Positions 1-6,710 of a stretch of DNA of 23,124 nucleotides are shown one piece after another (the first letter of the stretch is position 1; every line of letters begins with the position of its first letter). The notes beneath the pieces are model-generated. The model saw only the letters and a list, made by a program, of their open reading frames with translations. It was not told where the DNA came from and did no database searches. The stretch is from Prevotella sp. (lineage in GTDB: Bacteria > Bacteroidota > Bacteroidia > Bacteroidales > Bacteroidaceae): contig JAEENF010000122.1 of NCBI GenBank assembly GCA_016283605.1, forward strand, positions 1 through 23,124, read 5' to 3'. The translations under genes were made by a program, and so were the position numbers.

Positions 1-201
1 GTCGAGCAGGTCTCTGTCAAGAGCTGACTGTCCTCCGAGCAGCGAACGGATGTTCAGACGGAGCTTTTCCAGCACCTGTTCGTCAACGTAACCGTTGGAA
101 TCGATAAGGTCACGGAAGAGTTGATACTTCTCGATGGTCTGAAGATGGGTATCTTCAATCTCGATGGTTCTTGTTCCCGAAGAGTTAGTTTGAATCTTCA
201 T
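1..201 (-). CDS. Unknown protein, N-terminal 67 codons only (runs off the window)
   Basis: An open frame reads from an ATG at 201 to the window edge without a stop and is therefore 3'-truncated. The visible 67 residues are hydrophilic, with no signal peptide or membrane segment; they begin MKIQTNSSGTRTIEIED and contain a charged, probably helical stretch (IEKYQLFRDLI, then EQVLEKLRLNIRSLL). I do not recognise the family. The gene lies 26 bp downstream of the amidase-like gene on the same strand and is probably the last visible member of that transcription unit. There is no Shine-Dalgarno match before the ATG, which is usual in Bacteroidales. The coding call rests on the open frame and sensible composition; the function is unknown. 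Confidence 0.7.
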   Translation of the reverse strand, partial: MKIQTNSSGTRTIEIEDTHLQTIEKYQLFRDLIDSNGYVDEQVLEKLRLNIRSLLGGQSALDRDLLD

Positions 202-227
202 AATCTGGTGGGTTTTAAGGGTTAATA

Positions 228-3116
228 TTATTGTAACAAGAATTGCAGGAAAGCACGCATGAGCGTGTGTCGTTTCTGTTCAGAACGGATGCACTCGAAG
301 GGGAATCCCATCGTGAGCACGCGGTAGTCGGAGCCGTTGTAGGCCACACAGGCACTCTGTTCGTCGCCGTACTTCATGGCCGCATAGGCAGGAGGCAGGG
401 CGAGCAGATTGTCAGGATGCTGGGCAGCGTAGTGGATGTGGTTGGGCTGTCGGTAGAAGGTAAAGGAGGTGCCGAGCCCCTGAACGGTATCGCTCTGCAG
501 ACTGTCGGTATTCCTTCCGCCATACTGACATTTGAGGACATCCTCGAGGAACTTGCGCTCCTGTGGCAGACGGGAGTCGCGTCCGATATATGACCCGCTG
601 ACGAGCAGTGCGCCACCCTGGGCGGTATAGGCCCGCAGATGGGCCCGGAGTTCATCGCTGAAGGCACGGTACTCAACGGTGGAATAGCCATCGTTGCGCT
701 CCAGTCCAAGGATGAGGTCGATGAGGGCGTAGCCTTCAAAGGAGACATTGCCGTGTTCGACAGCTTTCGACGAACAGCTGGCGATGCTGTATCGCTTGGC
801 TGTGGCGATGGCAAAGGCGTGTGTGCGGATATAGTCGAAGTCGTTGCCGGCAATGAAGTGTCCAGCCAACGAATCATCGGTAAAACCGAGACCCGTAGGA
901 CCTTCCTTACCCATCTGGAAACGGTCGAAGTTCTGCTGGTAACCGCGCCAACCAGCTGTCATACCATAACTCACGCCGAGGTCTTCGTCCATCTCGAAAC
1001 CTTGACTGGCGAGACCGTCAGTAACCTGCGGTGAGGCCAGACGATGGAAGTTGTTGACGATGAGGACCTGTTTCTGAGCCGTTGGGTTATAGAGTGCTGA
1101 TACCACCTCGCTGGGGAAGCTCTCGCCGCCTTCGTTGACAGCAGCCACACGGAAGGAGTAGAGCTGATCGGGTTCGAGGGTTAGCGATACTGAGGTGTTC
1201 GTACTGTTGAGCCAGATGCCATTGTCGAAGTCGAGGTTGCCCTTAGCCGTATAGACGATGTAGGAAGTAGGATGAGCGGTGGGCTCTAACGGGTCTTCCA
1301 CAGCCGTCCAACGGAGTTCGGCCTTACCCTTGTCAGTCAGCTTCACCTGGATATTCTCAGGTGTCAGCGGAGCAACGGTATGGGTGGTGTGATGCATACG
1401 TGCCGTATAGCGCAGCAAGGTCTTATAGATGCTTCTGGCCAGATCGAAACGGAAGTTGGGATCCTGAGCCATACGCATATCAGCGAAGTTCTGATGGGAG
1501 AGCATCTCAAGGATGGCACTGGGCATCGCCGGCACACGACATTCGGAGTAGTTGCGGTCGTAGAGCTCACGGGTCTGCCACTTGCCGTATTTCTGTAAGA
1601 TGTCGTGGGGGATACTGGTAAGCAACTCGTCGGCAAGGTCACGAGAGACGAGTCGCGTGAGGCCAGTATTGAAAGTGGAGTCGTTGAAGGTGGTCATACA
1701 GATACTGAGCGTACCTGTATTCGTCTTCCCGTCGCGAGTATAGCCGGCATCGCTGTGCAGGGCCAGTGAGAGTTCGATAGGCACGTGGCGTCCGGCACTG
1801 TCAGGCAGATAGCAGGAACCGCCTGCCAACAGGTTGGTCATCAGACTGCGGGCGTTGATGTCGTCGCCATAATCATCCTGACCTTGTTTCGAACTGTAGA
1901 CCTCGTAAGGCATTCCTGCCCATTGTGCGAAATAACGCGAGCCTTCCAGACAACGGGGCATCGCGCTCGTTCTGCCTCCGCGTTCGATGTTGCCCATGCC
2001 TCCGCCAAAACGGACGGCATCAGTGGTGACGATACCGTCGGAAGTACTGAAATTACTCAGTTCCACACGGTTCTCGGCAGACGAGCCTGCCTCGAAGTCG
2101 AAGGTGCCCAGATAGACCCACGTAGAGCCACCCATCTGCTGATTGACGTGGAAGACGGTAGGAATGCCTTTATGCCAAACGGTATAACGGGCATCGTTGA
2201 TGCTACCCTCGACCGTCTGGTAACTCACATAGACGGCATATCGGCCAGCCTCAGGAATCGTGGGCTGATAGTTGACGAAACTCTGACGGTTTTGATGACT
2301 CGTGGTCTCGATGAATCTGGCGGTGCCTGCCTCGAAGGGATTCTCATGATCCTGATAGGTGCCTTCGTGAAGCGCGAAACCAGGCAACGCGGCGTTCTGC
2401 CAATGGTCGTGCTGACTCTGTTCGGCATAGCCCGAAGCGGGATTATCGTTGTCGACGATGACCTCGTTCTTCTGCCAGTCGCGCTCTCTTGGGGTAAACA
2501 CGATAGCGCCGGCTTTCTCTAACATGGGGATGAGATATGGGGTGACAATGGTCTGCGTGAACAAGTCTTCGCTAGCTCCGAAAAGCGGCGGACGTTGCCA
2601 TTTCCATCTGTCCTCGGCAATGTTGAAGTAGATGCCGTGACTGGCCCATATGGAAAAATGGCGGTTCTGAAGGCCCCGACTGATGACATAAGGACGTGAG
2701 GCATTGCTCACCCAGGGCTTTCCCTGATAGTCGATGTTTCCCCAAGTGCGGGCATCATCGGACTTGCTGCGACGATAGTTGGGCACCAGGTCGCTGATTT
2801 CCCAACCACCTGTCCAGACACTCAGTTGGTAGTCTTTCAACGAGTCGGGTAGGAGCGTCTTCAGTCCAAAATAGATGTTATCTACGCGTTCAGGCGTGAA
2901 GGTCTGCTCACCAAAGGCGGCGTTCGCCATCAGTTTGATGGTGCGCAGGGAATCGTCTTGTACGACACGTTCCAGCTTCATCTTGTTGCGGATGAGCTGG
3001 CCGTTGGCATGATAGGATGTAAAGAAACTGCCCAATGCTTTGTCGAGAGAACCTTGGGCATAGGAGATGGCCGTAAAGGCAGTGGTCAATGATACAAGAA
3101 GCAGTCTAAAATTCAT
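228..3116 (-). CDS. Exported N-acetylmuramoyl-L-alanine amidase-like protein with inserted golvesin/Xly-type domain and fibronectin III domain
   Basis: This 962-aa protein has a signal peptide (residues 1-20, ending ISYA-Q). An amidase_3-like zinc fold appears split: the first half carries SHG (His160) and Glu183 in ASEDLF; the second carries LALHSDAG (His454) and PSAILEM (Glu537). These match in order the H-E-H-E pattern of amidase_3 peptidoglycan amidases. Between them, about residues 265-375, lies a beta-rich segment (GRYAVYVSYQ, YTVWHKG, GSTWVYLGTFDF, TTDAVRFGGG) typical of golvesin C-terminal/xanthan-lyase carbohydrate-binding domains. A fibronectin type III domain follows at about 583-680, then a C-terminal alpha/beta domain of about 280 residues that I cannot assign. 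Homologues are often labelled xanthan lyase because of the golvesin domain, but the zinc ligands point to peptidoglycan cleavage in the periplasm or at the surface. Its start codon overlaps the stop of the acyltransferase gene (ATGA), implying coupled translation. Confidence 0.85.
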   Translation of the reverse strand: MNFRLLLVSLTTAFTAISYAQGSLDKALGSFFTSYHANGQLIRNKMKLERVVQDDSLRTIKLMANAAFGEQTFTPERVDNIYFGLKTLLPDSLKDYQLSVWTGGWEISDLVPNYRRSKSDDARTWGNIDYQGKPWVSNASRPYVISRGLQNRHFSIWASHGIYFNIAEDRWKWQRPPLFGASEDLFTQTIVTPYLIPMLEKAGAIVFTPRERDWQKNEVIVDNDNPASGYAEQSQHDHWQNAALPGFALHEGTYQDHENPFEAGTARFIETTSHQNRQSFVNYQPTIPEAGRYAVYVSYQTVEGSINDARYTVWHKGIPTVFHVNQQMGGSTWVYLGTFDFEAGSSAENRVELSNFSTSDGIVTTDAVRFGGGMGNIERGGRTSAMPRCLEGSRYFAQWAGMPYEVYSSKQGQDDYGDDINARSLMTNLLAGGSCYLPDSAGRHVPIELSLALHSDAGYTRDGKTNTGTLSICMTTFNDSTFNTGLTRLVSRDLADELLTSIPHDILQKYGKWQTRELYDRNYSECRVPAMPSAILEMLSHQNFADMRMAQDPNFRFDLARSIYKTLLRYTARMHHTTHTVAPLTPENIQVKLTDKGKAELRWTAVEDPLEPTAHPTSYIVYTAKGNLDFDNGIWLNSTNTSVSLTLEPDQLYSFRVAAVNEGGESFPSEVVSALYNPTAQKQVLIVNNFHRLASPQVTDGLASQGFEMDEDLGVSYGMTAGWRGYQQNFDRFQMGKEGPTGLGFTDDSLAGHFIAGNDFDYIRTHAFAIATAKRYSIASCSSKAVEHGNVSFEGYALIDLILGLERNDGYSTVEYRAFSDELRAHLRAYTAQGGALLVSGSYIGRDSRLPQERKFLEDVLKCQYGGRNTDSLQSDTVQGLGTSFTFYRQPNHIHYAAQHPDNLLALPPAYAAMKYGDEQSACVAYNGSDYRVLTMGFPFECIRSEQKRHTLMRAFLQFLLQ

Positions 3117-3670
3117 TCCACGTCTCCTATCGTAAAATTATTCGGGATCTTCCCTTTGAAGTCCTTGAAATAGAGTTTGATATCACGCATGTCTTTCTCA
3201 AAATCGCCCGATGGTATAATGGTCTTTGTACACTGGATGAGTCGTCTCTCGTAGTCAAGACCATATAATAATATAGGTATGCCAGCTTTCTGGGCTATGA
3301 AATAAAAGCCTTTCTTCCAGTCAGGATTCTTGGAACGCGTACCTTCTGGGGTGATGCACAGGTGGAAAATCTTCGCGTTTCTGGCTGTCTCGGCCATCGC
3401 ATCAGTCATGCTCGTATGTTTCTGACGGTATACGGGAATACCACCCAACTTCTTGAAGATGGGACCCAGTGGCCAGAAAAACCATTCTTTCTTCATCAGG
3501 AAGTTACTCTGCATGCCAATGGAACGGCTATACAACAGCCCCATGATAAAGTCCCAGTTGCTGGTATGCGGCGCCAGACAAATGATATACTTATCAGGAT
3601 GGTCTTCCGTTACTTGAACGTTCCAACCCATCCGTTTGTACAGCAACCAGTTACAAATAGATTTCCACAT
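3113..3670 (-). CDS. PlsC-like lysophospholipid acyltransferase (1-acylglycerol-3-phosphate O-acyltransferase family)
   Basis: This 185-aa protein belongs to the PlsC/AGPAT superfamily, which transfers acyl chains to glycerophospholipid or similar acceptors at the inner membrane. The catalytic HX4D motif is HTSNWD (His35, Asp40), block II is GGIPVYRQ (76-83), and the acceptor-binding block is ITPEGTRSK (106-114, with Glu109-Gly110-Thr111-Arg112). It is shorter than classical PlsC (about 240 aa) and has no clear N-terminal membrane helix; short versions of this kind are common in Bacteroidales. The actual acyl acceptor cannot be read from sequence. Its ATG overlaps the stop of the 88-aa upstream gene by one base (TAATG), and its stop overlaps the start of the amidase-like gene by four, so all three are probably translationally coupled in an envelope-related operon. 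Confidence 0.85.
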   Translation of the reverse strand: MWKSICNWLLYKRMGWNVQVTEDHPDKYIICLAPHTSNWDFIMGLLYSRSIGMQSNFLMKKEWFFWPLGPIFKKLGGIPVYRQKHTSMTDAMAETARNAKIFHLCITPEGTRSKNPDWKKGFYFIAQKAGIPILLYGLDYERRLIQCTKTIIPSGDFEKDMRDIKLYFKDFKGKIPNNFTIGDVE

Positions 3671-3936
3671 TATCCGTTCATTTGATCAATGATGTCACTC
3701 ACTTGTGCAGAGAACTTCTCGCGAAGATCTTTAAAATAGGTTTTTGCAGGCATGCCGGGCTCCGGGTGAGAGATACGGCGGACGTATTCGTCCTCCATCT
3801 TGATGATGGAATAAAGCAACGCATTAGCGCTGTCGCTTTGCGCCTTCGTTCCATAAAGCGATAAAGCAATACCCTCTGCAAAAAGTTCTTCACATACCAG
3901 ATGAATGACTCGTTTTAGTGATCTTTTGTTTGCCAT
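3670..3936 (-). CDS. Conserved-looking small protein of unknown function (88 aa)
   Basis: The product is a soluble, probably helical 88-aa protein with no signal peptide or membrane segment. I do not recognise a named family. Visible features are a basic start (MANKRSLKR), a helical segment (VIHLVCEELFAEGIALSLYG), and a second around IIKMEDEYVRRI followed by a HPEPGMPAKTYFKDLREKF segment. It is the first gene of the minus-strand unit and has an unusually good Shine-Dalgarno sequence (AGGAGG, minus strand, 3944-3949, seven bases before the ATG), which fixes the start. It overlaps the next gene by one base. A promoter with a -7 box at 3978-3985 lies just upstream. The strong ribosome site and tight packing argue for a real, well-translated gene. 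Confidence 0.85.
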   Translation of the reverse strand: MANKRSLKRVIHLVCEELFAEGIALSLYGTKAQSDSANALLYSIIKMEDEYVRRISHPEPGMPAKTYFKDLREKFSAQVSDIIDQMNG

Positions 3937-3943
3937 TTTTTTT

Positions 3944-3949
3944 CCTCCT
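3944..3949 (-). promoter_or_regulatory. Strong Shine-Dalgarno site before the 88-aa gene
   Basis: The minus strand reads AAAAGGAGGAAAAAAAATG, giving AGGAGG seven bases before the start codon at 3936. This is unusual because the other genes here show little or no Shine-Dalgarno complementarity. It supports the chosen start. Confidence 0.65.
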
Positions 3950-3977
3950 TTTGGTTTATTTTGTTATATTGAGTAAG

Positions 3978-4007
3978 CAAAGATAATAAAAATATTCCGT
4001 TGCGCAA
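3978..4007 (-). promoter_or_regulatory. Bacteroidales-type promoter for the 3936-to-1 transcription unit
   Basis: On the minus strand a -7 box TATCTTTG (3978-3985) fits the consensus TAnnTTTG. It is preceded after 19 bases by TTG (4005-4007) as the -33 element. Transcription would begin near 3971, giving a leader of about 35 bases before the ATG at 3936. Confidence 0.6.
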
Positions 4008-4009
4008 CG
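3998..4009. promoter_or_regulatory. 12-bp perfect palindrome CGTTGCGCAACG, candidate operator
   Basis: CGTTGCGCAACG is its own reverse complement and is GC-rich within an AT-rich divergent intergenic region. It covers the -33 element of the minus-strand promoter and lies about 73 bp upstream of the pfp -7 box. This suits a dimeric repressor or activator site, but no regulator gene is adjacent. Confidence 0.35.
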
Positions 4010-4056
4010 TTTTTGATACCAAAAAAATATTAAAATGATGATTTTACTATGTTTTG

Positions 4057-4089
4057 TTTCCTTTTTCTGACAGAAAATGCGTAATTTTG
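4057..4089 (+). promoter_or_regulatory. Promoter of pfp
   Basis: TAATTTTG at 4082-4089 matches the TAnnTTTG -7 consensus. The -33 position is weak: TTTC at 4057-4060 lies 21 bases upstream. Transcription would begin near 4096, which is downstream of the ATG at 4077 and upstream of the ATG at 4137, and so decides the pfp start. Confidence 0.55.
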
Positions 4090-4136
4090 CCGTTCGAAAA
4101 CGGATTTTATCATTCAATTATACAAATAGATCAATT

Positions 4137-5774
4137 ATGGAAAAAAGTGCATTGCAGATGGCGAGAGCCGCTTATCAGCCTAAGTTGCCTAAGGCGCTTC
4201 AGGGAGCAGTAAAGATTAAGGAAGGTCAACCCACTCAGAGTGTTGGTGATCAGGAAGAAATCAAGAAGTTGTTCCCTAATACCTACGGTATGCCTATCGT
4301 AGAGTTTGTACCTGCTACAGAGGCTAACAACACGAAGATGAACGTAGGTATCATTCTCTCTGGTGGTCAGGCTCCTGGCGGACACAACGTGATTACCGGT
4401 CTCTTCGACCAGATCAAGAAGCTGAACCCCGAGAACCGTCTTTATGGTTTCATCCTGGGTCCTGGCGGTCTGGTAGACCATAACTATATGGAACTTACTC
4501 CAGAGATCATCGACGATTATCGTAATACTGGTGGTTTTGATATGATCGGTTCTGGTCGTACCAAGCTGGAGAAAGTTGATCAGTTCGAGAAAGGTTTGGA
4601 GATTATCCGCGAGCTTGACATCAAGGCTATCGTGATTATCGGTGGTGACGACTCTAACACCAACGCTTGTGTGCTGGCTGAGTACTATGCCGCTAAGAAC
4701 TATGGTGTACAGGTGATCGGTTGTCCTAAGACCATCGACGGTGACCTGAAGAACGAACAGATTGAGACCTCTTTCGGTTTTGATACCGCTTGTAAGACTT
4801 ATTCAGAGCTGATTGGTAACATCGAGCGCGACTGTAACTCTGCACGTAAATACTGGCACTTTATCAAAGTGATGGGTCGCTCGGCTTCTCACATCGCTCT
4901 GGAGTGCGCTCTGCAGACTCAGCCGAATATCTGTCTGATTTCTGAGGAAATAGAGGCTAAGGCTATGAGCCTTGACGACATCGTTACATATATTGCTAAC
5001 GCTGTTGTTGCTCGTGCTGCTGATGGTAATAACTTTGGTACCGTTGTCATCCCTGAGGGTGTTATCGAGTTCATCCCTGCCATCAAGAAGCTCATCGCCC
5101 AGCTCAACGACGTGCTCGCTTTGCCCGAGGCCAAGGAGATCAGCCGCGATGAGCAGGTTGACTTTGCCAAGAGTCATCTCACAACTGAGAACCTCGCTGT
5201 ATTTAACAGTCTGCCTGTAGGTGTGGCTCGTCAGCTGGCCCTCGACCGCGATCCTCACGGAAACGTACAGGTTTCACTCATCGAGACTGAGAAGCTGCTG
5301 TCTACGATGGTTGCTCAAAAACTCGAGAAGATGAAGAAGGAAGGCAAGTATGTTGGCAAGTTCGGCACTCAGCACCACTTCTTTGGCTATGAGGGACGTT
5401 GCGCAGCTCCTTCTAACTTCGATGCAGACTATTGCTATGCACTTGGTACCTCTGCCGCTCAGCTCATTGCCAACGGCAAGACCGGTTACATGGCCATCGT
5501 GAAGAATACTACCGCTCCTGCTGAGCAGTGGGTCGCTGGTGGTGTGCCCATCACGATGATGATGAACATGGAGAAGCGTGCTGGTGAGATGAAGCCCGTT
5601 ATCCGCAAGGCGCTCGTTGAACTCGACGGTGCTCCCTTCAAGGAATTCGCTGCTCATCGTGACGAGTGGGCTCGCAAGACAGCTTACGTCTATCCTGGTC
5701 CTATCCAGTACTGGGGCCCCACAGAGGTTTGCGATCAGCCTACAAAGACCCTCGCTCTTGAGCAGGCCAAATAA
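4137..5774 (+). CDS. pfp: Diphosphate--fructose-6-phosphate 1-phosphotransferase (PPi-dependent phosphofructokinase)
   Basis: This 545-aa enzyme interconverts fructose 6-phosphate and fructose 1,6-bisphosphate using pyrophosphate, reversibly, in cytoplasmic glycolysis/gluconeogenesis. It is the long type found in Bacteroidales, spirochaetes and plants. Diagnostic motifs are SGGQAPGGHN (75-84), IIGGDDSNTN (167-176), CPKTIDGDL (196-204) and the substrate-binding MGRSASH (246-252). The second Asp of GGDD and the Lys of PKTIDGDL are the known determinants of PPi rather than ATP use. An ATG at 4077 in the same frame would add 20 residues, but the -7 promoter box at 4082-4089 lies inside that extension and the added residues are untypical, so I place the start at 4137 (MEKSALQMAR). 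The stop directly abuts the ATG of the lysozyme gene. Confidence 0.95.
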   Translation: MEKSALQMARAAYQPKLPKALQGAVKIKEGQPTQSVGDQEEIKKLFPNTYGMPIVEFVPATEANNTKMNVGIILSGGQAPGGHNVITGLFDQIKKLNPENRLYGFILGPGGLVDHNYMELTPEIIDDYRNTGGFDMIGSGRTKLEKVDQFEKGLEIIRELDIKAIVIIGGDDSNTNACVLAEYYAAKNYGVQVIGCPKTIDGDLKNEQIETSFGFDTACKTYSELIGNIERDCNSARKYWHFIKVMGRSASHIALECALQTQPNICLISEEIEAKAMSLDDIVTYIANAVVARAADGNNFGTVVIPEGVIEFIPAIKKLIAQLNDVLALPEAKEISRDEQVDFAKSHLTTENLAVFNSLPVGVARQLALDRDPHGNVQVSLIETEKLLSTMVAQKLEKMKKEGKYVGKFGTQHHFFGYEGRCAAPSNFDADYCYALGTSAAQLIANGKTGYMAIVKNTTAPAEQWVAGGVPITMMMNMEKRAGEMKPVIRKALVELDGAPFKEFAAHRDEWARKTAYVYPGPIQYWGPTEVCDQPTKTLALEQAK

Positions 5775-6680
5775 ATGTCAAAGAAAAGAAGAGTCGTAAC
5801 CCGTAAGGGCATCGGCACCACTCATACCTATCACGGCCCAGGGCGCAAGAAGCGTCCTGGAGTCGTGATTCGATTTTTACAGAAGATTCCCTCGTGGGGC
5901 TGGTGGATTGGTGGTGCTGCTATCGTGGCGGGTTATATCTGGTTCTTCTATTATTTCTTTGTCGGACCTTTCGGATTCCGCTGGCGTGCACTCTATGGAG
6001 ATGTCAGCTATCCTGAGGGCTATGAGATTCATGGTATCGACATCTCCCACCATCAAGGTCGCATCGATTGGGACAAACTGAAGGACGAAGGTCTTATCAA
6101 CAAGTGTCCTATTCGTTTTGTGATGATCAAGGCCACGGAAGGTGCTACTCAGACGGACGAGAATTTTCGCGAAAATTTCTATCAGGCCCGCGAGAATGGT
6201 TTCACTCGTGGAGCATACCATTTCTATAGTGTACATTCGCCTGCTGAACAACAGGCCTATCATTTCCTCAAGGTGGTGAAGTTAGAGAATGGTGACCTGC
6301 CACCTGTTCTTGATGTTGAGCATAAGCCCAAGAATCAGAGTGATGCAGAATTCAAAGGTTCTGTGCTTCAATGGCTTGACATCGTTGAGAAGCACTATCG
6401 TGTGAAACCGATTATCTATACTTATTTCAAGTTCAAGACACAGTATCTGAATGATACTGTCTTCGACCAGTATCCCTATTGGATAGCCCACTATTATGTG
6501 GACTCCCTTGAATACCATGGTAGTTGGAAATTCTGGCAACATACTGATGCCGGACGCTTGCCAGGCATCAAGGGCAATGTGGATTTCAATATTTATAATG
6601 GCTCGTACTATGACCTTCGCCAGATGACTCTCGGTTCTCAAGAGACCATCGGCGAAAAGGCTTATAGTAACGAAAATTAG
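5775..6680 (+). CDS. Membrane-anchored GH25-family lysozyme-type glycoside hydrolase
   Basis: The 301-aa protein has a strongly basic N-terminal tail (1-37), one membrane segment (about 42-64, WGWWIGGAAIVAGYIWFFYYFF), and a GH25 domain from about 84 to 281 placed in the periplasm, a type II topology. GH25 enzymes cleave the beta-1,4 bond between N-acetylmuramic acid and N-acetylglucosamine. Visible family motifs are HGIDISHHQGRIDWDKL (86-102, Asp89), FVMIKATEG (115-123), GAYHFY (146-151), the catalytic DVE (Asp180, Glu182) and VDFNIYNG (269-276, Asp270). The ATG follows the pfp stop with zero spacing, so it is probably translated by reinitiation from the pfp message; it has no promoter box of its own. 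A role in wall turnover is inferred. Confidence 0.9.
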   Translation: MSKKRRVVTRKGIGTTHTYHGPGRKKRPGVVIRFLQKIPSWGWWIGGAAIVAGYIWFFYYFFVGPFGFRWRALYGDVSYPEGYEIHGIDISHHQGRIDWDKLKDEGLINKCPIRFVMIKATEGATQTDENFRENFYQARENGFTRGAYHFYSVHSPAEQQAYHFLKVVKLENGDLPPVLDVEHKPKNQSDAEFKGSVLQWLDIVEKHYRVKPIIYTYFKFKTQYLNDTVFDQYPYWIAHYYVDSLEYHGSWKFWQHTDAGRLPGIKGNVDFNIYNGSYYDLRQMTLGSQETIGEKAYSNEN

Positions 6681-6686
6681 GGAAAT

Positions 6687-6710
6687 CCCCCGGGAATTAC
6701 TTCCCGAGGG
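6687..6710. terminator. Shared hairpin between the convergent lysozyme and maeB genes
   Basis: CGGGAA (6691-6696) pairs perfectly with TTCCCG (6701-6706) around a 4-base loop, extended by CCC/GGG after one mismatch. It lies just past the lysozyme stop and overlaps the last codons and stop of maeB. Neither side has a strong U-tract, so termination may be partial. Confidence 0.45.

Noticed and set aside
374..877. Second minus-strand frame of 167 codons overlapping the amidase-like gene
   Set aside because: Ser/Pro/Thr-rich translation in an alternative frame of a clearly coding region; composition is typical of an off-frame shadow.
1785..2522. Plus-strand open frame of 245 codons
   Set aside because: It lies wholly opposite the amidase-like gene, whose domains and zinc ligands are convincing. 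Its translation has no recognisable domain and is the kind of long shadow frame common opposite GC-richer coding sequence.
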